A stretch of 64,000 nt of DNA from JBIYSM02 sp044759095. GTDB taxonomy: Bacteria; Bacillota; Bacilli; Brevibacillales; Brevibacillaceae. The position numbers were made by a program, and so were the translations under genes. A model generated the notes under the pieces. It was not told the origin of the DNA. It ran no database searches and worked only from the letters and a program-made list of their open reading frames with translations. The stretch is taken from contig NZ_JBIYSM020000017.1 in NCBI RefSeq assembly GCF_044759095.2, positions 14,379-78,378 on the forward strand, given 5' to 3'. Shown piece after piece: positions 46,670 to 54,234 of this stretch (the first letter of the stretch is position 1; every line of letters starts with the position of its first letter).

Positions 46670-47734
46670 TCATCGTGCCAGCGAGAACACGAGCGTCGGT
46701 TGTTCGTCCGTCTGATGTGCGAGCAGCAGGTGTTTTTTATCAGCCGCCCAATTGGCTCGAACCAGCTTCTCGTTCGACAGGTTGCCGACAGGAACCAGGG
46801 TAGTTACGGGCGGATGCGCATCCATCTGCACCTCAGCCAACCTGCCCTCCCGAGTCGTATAGGTAAGCCGGTCGTCGCTCTGCCAGGAAGGCCAGGAACC
46901 TGTACCCAAAGCCGTAATGTTACCGGTAGCCAGCTCGATGACGGACACACTACCGCCCTTTACAAAGGCGATCTGTCGACCGTCCGGTGACCACTCGGGC
47001 TGTCCTCCTTCCGTCAGCTTCCGCTCGTGAAAGGAAACCGTGCTGGTAATCCAGAGCTCCTCTTTACCGCTTACCACTTTGGCGTAGGCAATTTGATCAT
47101 TGGCCGGCGACCAGGCTGGGACGCGAAATACCGCGCCGCTCTCCTCCTTCAACAAGCGGCTGCTGGTGTGGATGCCTGGCGAGGCCAAGTCAACCAGCCA
47201 CAGGCGCGACAGGGGTCCTTTTTGTTCCACGACCGCCAATTGCTGATTGTTGTTCGCCCAGGAGAGAGATTGATACGTGCCTGTGTCATGCGGCAGGCCA
47301 ACCTTTCCTTCTTTCCCTTTTTCCTCCAACGACTTCATATAAATCCTGGCATCCGCGGAAACATAGGCGATATACGATCCGTCCGGATTGATGTCCACCT
47401 GCTCCGCTGCAGAAGGGGTTGACATCGTCAATAGGGCAGGCTCTGTCACCTTCAGCGGACTGCTCGTCCAGATCCCAAGAGCGGACGCCAGTGTCAAGGC
47501 AATCGCTCCCGACAACCACCAGGCCACCCGCCGTTTTCTCCTGAGTTGGGCGTGAAGGGTGTCCTGTTGATTGATTTCCAGTTCTTTCATGCGCTGGAGC
47601 AGTCTTTCCTTTAAATCCGCTTTTAACTGGTAATTAACGGGTACCGACCGGCGCAATTGCTGCAAATGAGTGAGTAGCTGCGCAATCGTTGCATCATGTT
47701 CGTCTTGTAGAGATAATCGCTCGTCTTCTCTCAT
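46670..47734 (-). CDS. Membrane protein with TolB/PD40-like beta-propeller, likely anti-sigma factor
   Basis: 354 residues. Cytoplasmic N-terminus of about 70 residues rich in helices (QLLTHLQQLRRSVPVNYQLK), a single TM helix (about 73-91), then an extracytoplasmic beta-propeller with repeats such as INPDGSYIAYVSADA, PAWSPANDQIAYAKV, PEWSPDGRQIAFVKGG. The layout (soluble N-terminus, one TM, sensor) and position right after an ECF sigma factor gene, with a 4-bp ATGA overlap, suggest it binds and controls that sigma factor. A canonical zinc-anti-sigma motif is not seen. Confidence 0.75.
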   Translation of the reverse strand: MREDERLSLQDEHDATIAQLLTHLQQLRRSVPVNYQLKADLKERLLQRMKELEINQQDTLHAQLRRKRRVAWWLSGAIALTLASALGIWTSSPLKVTEPALLTMSTPSAAEQVDINPDGSYIAYVSADARIYMKSLEEKGKEGKVGLPHDTGTYQSLSWANNNQQLAVVEQKGPLSRLWLVDLASPGIHTSSRLLKEESGAVFRVPAWSPANDQIAYAKVVSGKEELWITSTVSFHERKLTEGGQPEWSPDGRQIAFVKGGSVSVIELATGNITALGTGSWPSWQSDDRLTYTTREGRLAEVQMDAHPPVTTLVPVGNLSNEKLVRANWAADKKHLLLAHQTDEQPTLVFSLAR

Positions 47735-48297
47735 CCGCGGTCTCCCCTTTCGTACATTTTTTGAAGCTGCTGCAAGGCCCGGTAGGAAATCATTTTGACG
47801 CTCGATTCGGTTTTGCCCAGGACTTCCGCCACCTGGATGATTTTCAGGTCGGCAAAATACCGGAGCGTCAGCACGTCACGCTGGTCCTGGGTCAAGAGGT
47901 CAAGCCGGTCTCGCAGCAGGCGGATTTCTTCGTTGCTCAAGGCTTGACGCTCCGGCTGCCACGTGTCGTCCGGCTCTCCTCCCAGCAATTCTTCCTGATC
48001 CACCGGCAGCTCCCGATTTTTGCGGACGAAGTCGATGAATGTGTTGTGGGCAATGCGAAAGATCCAGGAAGCAAACGGACTTGTTCTACTGTATTGATCA
48101 AATTTTTCCAAAGCTTTTAAAAAGACAGTCGTCGTTAAATCGTCAGCGTCCCACGTGTTATGTACGCGATAGCGCAAGTACCGGTTGACCCGGTCAAAGA
48201 ACTCGTCGTAGAGTTCCGTAAAGTCACGTGTCTCGTAATAGTCGCTGCGGGGCGCGGAAGCCGGCGTCCGATCTGTCCGTTCCATCGGCATTCCCAT
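47731..48297 (-). CDS. ECF-type RNA polymerase sigma factor
   Basis: 188 residues: region 2 with YDEFFDRVNRYLRYRVH and DADDLTTTVFLKALEKFDQY, then FASWIFRIAHNTFIDFVRK, and region 4 with LTQDQRDVLTLRYFADLKII and TESSVKMISYRALQQLQ. Extracytoplasmic-function sigma factors like this one direct transcription of envelope-stress regulons. The ATG at 48297 with GGAGGATAGG upstream is chosen over a start 24 codons earlier. Its stop overlaps the start of the propeller gene by 4 bp. Likely it controls its own operon, but the promoter is not identified. Confidence 0.9.
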   Translation of the reverse strand: MGMPMERTDRTPASAPRSDYYETRDFTELYDEFFDRVNRYLRYRVHNTWDADDLTTTVFLKALEKFDQYSRTSPFASWIFRIAHNTFIDFVRKNRELPVDQEELLGGEPDDTWQPERQALSNEEIRLLRDRLDLLTQDQRDVLTLRYFADLKIIQVAEVLGKTESSVKMISYRALQQLQKMYERGDRG

Positions 48298-48472
48298 ATA
48301 CCTATCCTCCAGCAGCCGAACATGCGGTTCGGCGCACTTCTCAAGCTTCAAGCAGGGGGATGTCGCCATCTACATGATTCGGGCGCGGTAGATTCTGACC
48401 TGCTCTATCTCCATTGACGAACCATCGTGGAGAAACGTCACGAAGTTATCAAAATTATTTTTCCAATCAAAC

Positions 48473-48541
48473 AAAAACACTCGTGCTGAACCTGGGCAAA
48501 ATGGTGCGTCCGCAGGCAATAACACGAGTGTATCAAAAATT
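48473..48541 (-). terminator. Terminator of the trans-sulfuration gene
   Basis: ACACTCGTG (48477-48485) and CACGAGTGT (48533-48541), 9 bp, enclose an inner hairpin (CCTGGG / CGCAGG region). GTTTTTGTTTG follows on the minus strand. It lies 30 bp after the stop at 48572. Confidence 0.7.
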
Positions 48542-48571
48542 TCCAAATAGGAAAAACATGCATCACCAGGC

Positions 48572-49720
48572 TTACTGTGACAATGCCTGATTCAGTTCCT
48601 GAATGATGTCTTCCACGGCTTCAATGCCGACGGACAGACGGACAAGACCCATCGTAATACCGGTGGCCTGCCGCTGTTCTTCCGTAAACGCGCGATGGGA
48701 TGTCGTCACCGGATGGGAAACGCTGGTCTCGACACCTGCCAGTGACGGTGCCAGTTTGATCCAGTTGAGCGAACGGTAAAAGTGGTAGATTTTGCTTTCA
48801 TCCGCCAGACAAAACGAAACCATGGCTCCCTGTTTTCGGTGGTGGAAAAAAGAGGCAGACTTTTCATCCGGGTAGTAGGTGGCCTTCACAGCCGGATGGG
48901 TGCAGAGGAAGGCAGCCACTTGCTTTGCGTTGTCGCATTGCCGCTCCATTCTGAGCGCGAGTGTCTTCAGACCGCGGGCAGTCAACCATGCTTCAAACGG
49001 ACTGAGCGAGGCACCGTAATTCACTACGATTTCCCTGGCGCGGTCAATGAGATCGCCCCGACCGACGAGGACCCCCGCCGTGACGTCGCTGTGACCGCCA
49101 ATGTACTTCGTCGCACTGTGCACCACCAGATCGGCGCCGAAGGCAATCGGCCGAACCAGGTACGGCGTGGCAAAGGTATTGTCGATCATCACAATCAAAC
49201 CGTGATTCTTGGCCTCTTTGATCCAAAACGGCATGTCGACTACCGTGAGCAGTGGGTTGGTGATTGTTTCCAAGAACAACATGCGGGTGTTGGGCCGCAC
49301 ATGTTCGGTCAGGGTGGACAGCCTGGTCAAATCAATGCATTCCAGCTCGATGTGGAAGCGGGACAGCTCCTTGTGCAGCAGGGCGTACGTCCCGCCATAA
49401 ATCTCGTGGGACGCGAGAATGTGGTCCCCTGGCTTCAGCACGGCGAGCAAACCGGCCATGATGGCGCCCATGCCGGATGCGGCACTCACTCCCTTTTCCG
49501 CTTGTTCCAACGTTGCGACGGCATCAGCCAGCTCTGTTTGATTGGGGTTGCCATTGCGCGTATACAAATAATCCCGCTCTCCTGCGTAGTACTGCTCTAC
49601 TTCTTCCAATCCGGGAAAAGCGAAGACGGAGGTCTGGTAGATGGGCGTCGCTTTGCTGACATCTTCAGCCAAATGTTGATGACGAATGTGGACAGTCTTG
49701 GTTTCAAATCGTTTCGGCAT
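48572..49720 (-). CDS. PLP-dependent trans-sulfuration enzyme (cystathionine synthase/lyase family)
   Basis: 382 residues, Cys/Met metabolism PLP enzyme. Catalytic Lys in VVHSATKYIGGHSDVTAG, with substrate-contact Tyr/Arg in RDYLYTRNGNPNQTELADAV (about 52-71) and YGASLSPFEAWLTARGLKT. The ATG at 49720 follows GGAGTGGAG. The family includes cystathionine gamma-synthase, cystathionine lyases and methionine gamma-lyase, which cannot be told apart by eye. No S-box or T-box leader was seen in the short upstream region. Divergent from the cyclophilin gene, with its own terminator. Confidence 0.88.
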   Translation of the reverse strand: MPKRFETKTVHIRHQHLAEDVSKATPIYQTSVFAFPGLEEVEQYYAGERDYLYTRNGNPNQTELADAVATLEQAEKGVSAASGMGAIMAGLLAVLKPGDHILASHEIYGGTYALLHKELSRFHIELECIDLTRLSTLTEHVRPNTRMLFLETITNPLLTVVDMPFWIKEAKNHGLIVMIDNTFATPYLVRPIAFGADLVVHSATKYIGGHSDVTAGVLVGRGDLIDRAREIVVNYGASLSPFEAWLTARGLKTLALRMERQCDNAKQVAAFLCTHPAVKATYYPDEKSASFFHHRKQGAMVSFCLADESKIYHFYRSLNWIKLAPSLAGVETSVSHPVTTSHRAFTEEQRQATGITMGLVRLSVGIEAVEDIIQELNQALSQ

Positions 49721-49803
49721 GTTCTCCACTCCTGTGTCAGGTTTTCTTACATTATACCATAGTTGTCCTGTTGTGCCTCTTTCTTTTTCCAAAAAGAAGG
49801 GAA

Positions 49804-49834
49804 TTGGAATTTTCCTGCCCAGTTGTGCTATAAT
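49804..49834 (+). promoter_or_regulatory. Promoter of the cyclophilin lipoprotein gene
   Basis: Extended -10, TGCTATAAT (TATAAT at 49829-49834), with a TTGGAA -35-like box 19 bp upstream (49804-49809). The gene starts about 45 bp downstream. Confidence 0.6.
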
Positions 49835-49879
49835 CCTGTCCGAACAGACAAACCTGATAGAAAAGGAAGGTGCAACCAG

Positions 49880-50569
49880 ATGAAACGACTCTTCAGCACT
49901 ATGAGTGTTTGTTTGCTGTTAGCCATGCTGATTGCCGGATGCTCTAGCAGCGACAATGCGGCTCCTGCGCAGCCTGCCAACAAGCCGGTTGAACAGGACA
50001 CAACGCCGGCAAGCCCGCCAGGCCCGACCGGGGAGAAAAAGTACGAAAAGCCGCCAGCCATGCAGATCGATCCGAACAAACAGTATACGGCTACCATCTC
50101 AACGACGATGGGTGACATCACCGTACAGTTGTTTGCCAAAGACGCGCCGAAAGCGGTGAACAATTTCGTCTTTTTGGCCAAGGACAAGTTTTATGATAAC
50201 GTTACGTTTCACCGCGTAATCAAGGACTTTATGATTCAGACGGGCGACCCGCTGGGCACTGGAATGGGCGGTCCCGGCTACACGTTCGAAGATGAATTGA
50301 ACAATGGACACAAATACGAACCTGGTGTGGTGGCGATGGCCAACGCCGGCCGGAATACCAACGGCAGCCAGTTTTTCATCGGCTCCGGAGAGGAAGTGAC
50401 CGGCTTGGATAACTATCCGAACTATACGATCTTCGGAAAAGTGACCAGCGGAATGGATGTCGTGCAAAAGATCGCAGCCGTAAAAGTGAAAAAAAATCCG
50501 ACTACCGGTGAGGAAAGCGTGCCGGAGCAGCCAATCAAGATCAAAACCATTACCATCACAGAGAAGTAA
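49880..50569 (+). CDS. Cyclophilin-type peptidyl-prolyl isomerase lipoprotein
   Basis: 229-residue exported foldase. Signal peptide ending in a lipobox (LAMLIAGC) gives lipid attachment to the outer face of the membrane; a Pro-rich linker follows; the cyclophilin domain (about 75-225) contains FHRVIKDFMIQTGDPLGTG and the active-site-type MANAGRNTNGSQFFI. It probably helps fold secreted proteins. Start ATG at 49880 after AAGGAAGG. Its gene is followed directly by copy C of the dispersed element and two hairpins. Confidence 0.94.
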   Translation: MKRLFSTMSVCLLLAMLIAGCSSSDNAAPAQPANKPVEQDTTPASPPGPTGEKKYEKPPAMQIDPNKQYTATISTTMGDITVQLFAKDAPKAVNNFVFLAKDKFYDNVTFHRVIKDFMIQTGDPLGTGMGGPGYTFEDELNNGHKYEPGVVAMANAGRNTNGSQFFIGSGEEVTGLDNYPNYTIFGKVTSGMDVVQKIAAVKVKKNPTTGEESVPEQPIKIKTITITEK

Positions 50570-50576
50570 ACGATCT

Positions 50577-50730
50577 AAGAAAACCCACCCGGCATTAGCT
50601 ATTCTCACCCCACTCGGCGGTAGCTATCGCTGAACCGAGTGGGGTCCCTTTTTTCGCCGGCGGGCCCCGAACACTTTTCTAGCGGCTGTATGGGAGGTCC
50701 AAATTTATAAATTCTTATACACCAAGAAAA
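50577..50730 (+). repeat. Dispersed intergenic element, copy C
   Basis: 154 bp, nearly identical to copy A (3316-3470), same orientation to the upstream gene, starting 7 bp after the cyclophilin stop. Differences are single bases (for example GGGAGGTCC against GGGATGTCC) and a 2-bp shorter G/C run. It ends with CACCAAGAAAA at the next hairpin. Confidence 0.85.
50608..50654 (+). terminator. Intrinsic terminator inside repeat copy C
   Basis: CCCCACTCGG (50608-50617) / CCGAGTGGGG (50635-50644), followed by TCCC and T6. Probable terminator of the cyclophilin gene, carried by the element. Confidence 0.8.
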
Positions 50731-50772
50731 ACGCCGCAGGCAATGATGGAACCTTGTCTCGGCGTTTTTTGT
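50729..50772 (+). terminator. Hairpin terminator directly after repeat copy C
   Basis: AACGCCG / CGGCGTT with a loop of about 23 nt, preceded by AAGAAA and followed by T6. It has no sequence in common with the hairpins after copies A, B and D, so it belongs to the locus rather than to the repeat. Confidence 0.75.
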
Positions 50773-50917
50773 CTTTTTTTCTACCAGCATTCAGGCAGCC
50801 AAAACCTTCTATGGAACCAACTCCCTATTGAACTGCTCCCGGTTCATCGCTAGACTTGCAGGTGACCGATTCGCTTCCGTAGCCGCAAGCCAAAAAGCGA
50901 AAAGGAGTGGTTTGCCA

Positions 50918-51526
50918 ATGAGAACCAAAGAAGCGCGTACGCGCTTTTTCTTCTTTTGTAACTCTGTCATTCTGTTTGTTGCCTGTTTATTGGGTACCCC
51001 TACCGGTGCGACAGCACCAAACCTGACTCATGAAGACTCTGCAGGGAACCATGTATCCAGCGGCATTGCCATGGAAGATACTGCGGAAGCTCCCCGAAAG
51101 ACACAACGCAAACGCGTGACCGTCAGCAGAGATGCAGAGCGAATCATTGCACGTTCCGGAAAAATAAAAGTAACGGCACGTGACATGGAATTGCTCGCAC
51201 GTCTGGTTTACGCGGAAGGACGCGGAGAGCCGTACGAGGGTCAAGTGGCGATTGCCGCTGTTGTATTAAATCGGGTGGAATCCCCGCAGTTTCCCAATAC
51301 AGTCCGTGAAGTGATTTTTGCGCCCAATGCCTTCTCCCCGGTGAAAAACGGGAAACTGCCAGCGAAAACGGATGAAACCGCCCGCCGGGCAGTGCGCGAT
51401 GCGGTTAACGGCAAAGACCCCTCCAAGGGAGCGCTTTACTTCTTTAACCCGAAAACGGCAACGTCAAGCTGGATCTGGTCACGTTCGCAAGCCGTCCGGA
51501 TTGAGAACCACATCTTTTGCCGTTAA
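50918..51526 (+). CDS. SleB/CwlJ-type cell wall hydrolase
   Basis: 202 residues, secreted. Signal-like helix (FFFFCNSVILFVACLLGTPT), a linker, then a Hydrolase_2 (SleB/CwlJ) domain from about 90: ELLARLVYAEGRGEPYEGQV with the conserved Glu, AIAAVVLNRVESPQFP, SPVKNGKLPA and ALYFFNPKTATSSWIW. Members hydrolyse spore cortex or wall peptidoglycan, either in germination or in vegetative growth. The ATG at 50918 follows AAAAGGAGTGG. It lacks the N-terminal peptidoglycan-binding repeats of SleB. No ypeB partner follows. Confidence 0.9.
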   Translation: MRTKEARTRFFFFCNSVILFVACLLGTPTGATAPNLTHEDSAGNHVSSGIAMEDTAEAPRKTQRKRVTVSRDAERIIARSGKIKVTARDMELLARLVYAEGRGEPYEGQVAIAAVVLNRVESPQFPNTVREVIFAPNAFSPVKNGKLPAKTDETARRAVRDAVNGKDPSKGALYFFNPKTATSSWIWSRSQAVRIENHIFCR

Positions 51527-51814
51527 GACTGACCGTTTCTTTTTGCACACTATTTTTCACTTTTATTTATTTTTATTTTATCACGATTTTACTTTTCCTT
51601 GTTACAGTATAACTCGTAAGCACATTTTCAACGTATTGAGAAAAATCCCGATTCTTGATGGAACAGCTTTTTCGCCGTACGCATGCTTAGGTCGAACACT
51701 TATCTAATTATGCCTATTGCGAATGAGACATCAGCTGCCGGGCTCATTTCGGGTGAGAGCGAAATGAACCTGGTTGTCCGGATCGGCCTTTTTCTCAATC
51801 GCCCCCAAACAATT
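51527..51814. other. T-rich intergenic stretch with a hairpin
   Basis: Very T-rich over 51530-51615, then a hairpin with TCATTTCG / CGAAATGA (51744-51767). No gene, riboswitch or transposase fragment recognised. With the two structures to its right it makes a 427-bp gap between convergent genes. Confidence 0.5.
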
Positions 51815-51865
51815 GGGGCTGTCCCAAAAGCCGTGAATACGGCTAAGGGATAGCCCCCTTTTTTT
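51815..51865 (+). terminator. Two-level hairpin terminator, beside repeat copy D
   Basis: Outer stem GGGGCTGTCCC / GGGATAGCCCC (51815-51857, one mismatch), inner AGCCGT / ACGGCT, followed by T7. The T-tract is on the plus strand, so it may end transcripts from the hydrolase gene at 51526. GGGGCTGTCCC also resembles ends of some insertion sequences, so it could be a remnant. Confidence 0.6.
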
Positions 51866-51866
51866 G

Positions 51867-51949
51867 ATCGATAGGTTATAAATCTGGACATCCAATACAG
51901 CCACTCGGAAAGCATTCGGGTCCCTTTCTGGTGTCGGCTGGGTTTTCTT
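51867..51949 (-). repeat. Dispersed intergenic element, copy D (diverged, inverted)
   Basis: On the minus strand: AAGAAAACCCA, GCCGACACC, GGGACCCGAATGC, then GTGGCTGTATTGGATGTCC and AGATTTATAACC, aligning to the right half of copies A-C with several mismatches and a lost end. It begins 4 bp after the SDR gene's stop, so like A and C it sits right after a coding sequence in the same direction. Confidence 0.75.
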
Positions 51950-51953
51950 GCAA

Positions 51954-52718
51954 TTAAAATCCGTAAACCGACATGCCTCCGTCCACGGCGATGGTCTGTC
52001 CCGAAATGTACGCAGCCGCATCCGATGCCAGAAAAATGGTTGGACCGATTAGATCTTCCAAGTCTCCAATGCGGCCGCTTGGAGTACGGCTGAGCACTTC
52101 CTGCAAAAACACCGGATCATCCAGCAGGGCTTCCGTCAACGGGGTGCGGAAATACCAGGGCGCGATCGCATTGACGTTAACTCCGAATTTGCTCCATTCC
52201 AAAGCAAGTACCCGTGTCATGTGAACCACCCCGGCCTTGCTTGCTCCGTAGGCTACTCCCGTGCGGAGCGCAACCAACCCGGCCACCGAGGCAATGTTGA
52301 CGATGCGCCCGTACTTTTGCTCGCACATGATGCGTCCTGCTGCCTGACTCATGAAAAAGGTCGCCTTCAAATCGAGATCAACGACCCGATTCCAATCTTC
52401 TTCCGTTACGTCCAGAGCTTTTTTGCGAACGTTCATGCCCGCGTTGTTCACCAGAATGTGCAATCCTCCCAGCCCTTGCACGGTGGCTTCCACCACTTTT
52501 TCCGCGGCACCCGGCTCGGTCAAGTCAGCTTCGATCGCAAGTGCCCTTCCCCCGCTCTGCTCAATTTCAGCTGTCAGCTCCTCCAACTGTGCGTAGGTGC
52601 GAGATACGGCGGCAACCTGTGCGCCCGCTTCCGCGAGTCCGAGGGCCAGTGCTTTGCCGATTCCCCTTCCCGCTCCGGTAACGATGGCCGTTTTGCCGGT
52701 CAAATCAAATCGATGCAT
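51954..52718 (-). CDS. SDR-family oxidoreductase
   Basis: 254-residue short-chain dehydrogenase/reductase. NAD(P)-binding GAGRGIGKALALGLAEAG (about 15-32), NNAG at about 90, catalytic Ser in IASVAG, and Tyr/Lys in VAYGASKAGVV (about 153-163). The C-terminal AYISGQTIAVDGGMSV is typical of gluconate 5-dehydrogenase and glucose 1-dehydrogenase-like enzymes. The substrate is unknown. The ATG at 52718 after GGAAGAG is preferred to a TTG two codons upstream. Confidence 0.92.
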   Translation of the reverse strand: MHRFDLTGKTAIVTGAGRGIGKALALGLAEAGAQVAAVSRTYAQLEELTAEIEQSGGRALAIEADLTEPGAAEKVVEATVQGLGGLHILVNNAGMNVRKKALDVTEEDWNRVVDLDLKATFFMSQAAGRIMCEQKYGRIVNIASVAGLVALRTGVAYGASKAGVVHMTRVLALEWSKFGVNVNAIAPWYFRTPLTEALLDDPVFLQEVLSRTPSGRIGDLEDLIGPTIFLASDAAAYISGQTIAVDGGMSVYGF

Positions 52719-52823
52719 TGACAACTCTTCCTTTCTTTTTAACGTCGATTACTGATTCGTTCCGCATCGCCAATCTCCCTCTTTCCTGTTACAATAGGTT
52801 CGATAAAAGGGAGGTTTTTTTCG

Positions 52824-53132
52824 ATGCGTTTATTAAGCCAAATGACACTTGCCGAACTTCAGGAGGAAATGGAGCGTCTGCGGCAGCAGGCGGAAGAGAA
52901 AAAGAAAGCAGGAGACGAAACCCAATTCGCCATCCTGCAGCAAAAGTTTTTCATGGCCAAGTCATACTACCTCGGCACGGACGGGTTTCGCATCGGGAAA
53001 CAGTACCGCGTGTATGAACACGACCAGCCGTTTACCATTGAATATTTCAACGGAGTGTTTGCCTGGGGACGTTTTCCCGATTCAACGGAGGCAATCGGGT
53101 TTCCCGTCGGCATGCTGGAGGAATGGGACTAG
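52824..53132 (+). CDS. yfhH: YfhH-family protein
   Basis: 102 residues matching YfhH (DUF1811) of Bacillus, with the family pattern MRLLSQMTLAELQEEMERLR, a helical hairpin, then YYLGTDGFRIGKQYRVYEHD and EYFNGVFAWGRF, a small beta-barrel. Function unknown. GGGAGG lies 8-9 nt before the ATG at 52824. It ends 1 bp before the DUF441 gene, so the two share a transcript. Confidence 0.85.
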   Translation: MRLLSQMTLAELQEEMERLRQQAEEKKKAGDETQFAILQQKFFMAKSYYLGTDGFRIGKQYRVYEHDQPFTIEYFNGVFAWGRFPDSTEAIGFPVGMLEEWD

Positions 53133-53133
53133 A

Positions 53134-53583
53134 ATGGATATCATCAATCTCGTCTTGCTTGCTTTTTTGACACTCGGCATTATCGGCAACAACCCGACCA
53201 TCTCGATCGCCGTCACCGTCCTGCTGCTGCTTCGCCTCGTTCACTTTGAACGGGCGTTTCCCGTATTGGAACAGTACGGCCTGCAGTTGGGTATTATCGT
53301 GTTGACGATCGGGGTGCTCTCTCCTCTGGCCAGCGGCAAAATAGGTCCGGAGACGATCTGGAAGACGTTTACCCACTGGCAGTCGATCCTGGCCGTGTTG
53401 ATTGGCATGTTCGTCGCCTACCTCGGCGGACGCGGCGCCTCCTTGATGAGCCAAAACCCGCTGGTGGTCACCGGCCTTTTGATCGGCACCATCATCGGTG
53501 TCACGTTTTTCCGCGGAGTGCCCGTAGGACCGCTGATCGCCGCAGGGATACTGGCATTTGTCCTGCAATTTTTGCCCAAATAA
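53134..53583 (+). CDS. DUF441 membrane protein (YtwI-like)
   Basis: 149 residues with four to five hydrophobic helices: LVLLAFLTLGIIGNNPTI, LQLGIIVLTIGVLSPLASGK, ILAVLIGMFVAYLGGRGASL and GPLIAAGILAFVLQFLPK. The GNNPTI and PLASG motifs match DUF441 (YtwI in B. subtilis). Function unknown. It starts 1 bp after the yfhH stop with no separate strong ribosome site beyond GGAGGAATGG, which implies translational coupling. Confidence 0.88.
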   Translation: MDIINLVLLAFLTLGIIGNNPTISIAVTVLLLLRLVHFERAFPVLEQYGLQLGIIVLTIGVLSPLASGKIGPETIWKTFTHWQSILAVLIGMFVAYLGGRGASLMSQNPLVVTGLLIGTIIGVTFFRGVPVGPLIAAGILAFVLQFLPK

Positions 53584-53589
53584 TATCCC

Positions 53590-53910
53590 TTATGCCCAAC
53601 GATCCTTGAGGTGCAGGGCGTAGGCTAGGATTTGCTGCGGAGTAACCAATCGAAATCCCTGGTTTTCCCGGTAGTCAATCGTCAGGTGGTCAGATCCGAT
53701 ATATCCTTCCGTTTCCGGATCGACCAGGATGTCGAAACCGCTGCTCTCGAACACGGTGTCCTGCGGATGGCGATCATCCCATACCAGGGAGTATTCCACA
53801 TTCATTCCACAACCGCCGACCAGCTCACCGTTGACGCGCAGCAGCCTGCCTGTCCCCGTCGTCAGCGAAGCCAGTTTTGTACTCGCCGCTTCCGTGATGT
53901 GTATCTTCAT
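53590..53910 (-). CDS. HesB/IscA-like small protein (YqkB-type)
   Basis: 106 residues of the HesB-like fold: MKIHITEAASTKLASL, VNGELVGGCGMNVEYSLVWD and the C-terminal HLTIDYRENQGFRLVTPQQI. Only one Cys (GGCG) is present, unlike true A-type iron-sulfur carriers with three, so it is closer to YqkB-type relatives of unknown role. The ATG at 53910 is chosen from GAGTAGGAAC. Tail-to-tail with the DUF441 gene, 6 bp apart. Confidence 0.75.
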   Translation of the reverse strand: MKIHITEAASTKLASLTTGTGRLLRVNGELVGGCGMNVEYSLVWDDRHPQDTVFESSGFDILVDPETEGYIGSDHLTIDYRENQGFRLVTPQQILAYALHLKDRWA

Positions 53911-53989
53911 GTTCCTACTCCTTTCATGCATCAACTTTCTCACTATAGCATACAATGTTTGAAAGGGTTGCAAGGAAAGGAAGGTCAAC

Positions 53990-54130
53990 ATGCACATCTA
54001 CGAACACAATGGAATTTTTATAGCCGAAGCCGAATACCAGTCGGAACGAGTCGTCCAGATTGGGGAAACATGGGAGGAAGCGAAAGAAAGGCTTCTGATG
54101 AGACTGCTCGTACTCGAAATGATTGGATAA
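53990..54130 (+). CDS. Small acidic hypothetical protein (46 aa)
   Basis: Starts at ATG 53990 with AAGGAAGGTC upstream: MHIYEHNGIFIAEAEYQSER, then a helix TWEEAKERLLMRLLVLEMIG. Looks like a beta-hairpin plus one helix. A clean terminator follows 6 bp after the stop. Divergent from the HesB-like gene. No family recognised. Confidence 0.65.
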   Translation: MHIYEHNGIFIAEAEYQSERVVQIGETWEEAKERLLMRLLVLEMIG

Positions 54131-54136
54131 CAAAGA

Positions 54137-54166
54137 AGCGGGTCACGCAACCGACCTGCTTTTTTC
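54137..54166 (+). terminator. Terminator of the 46-aa gene
   Basis: AGCGGGTC / GACCTGCT (54137-54160), 8 bp with one G-T pair and an 8-nt loop, followed by T6. Confidence 0.8.
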
Positions 54167-54234
54167 TTCGCCTGCAATGGTTTTTTCGGACATCCGCACA
54201 ATCCATTCGAATAAACAAGGAGCGACTTGCCACC

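Noticed and set aside
49721..49803. S-box or T-box leader for the trans-sulfuration gene
   Set aside because: The leader is under 100 bp and shares space with the divergent cyclophilin promoter; no anti-terminator or specifier structure seen.
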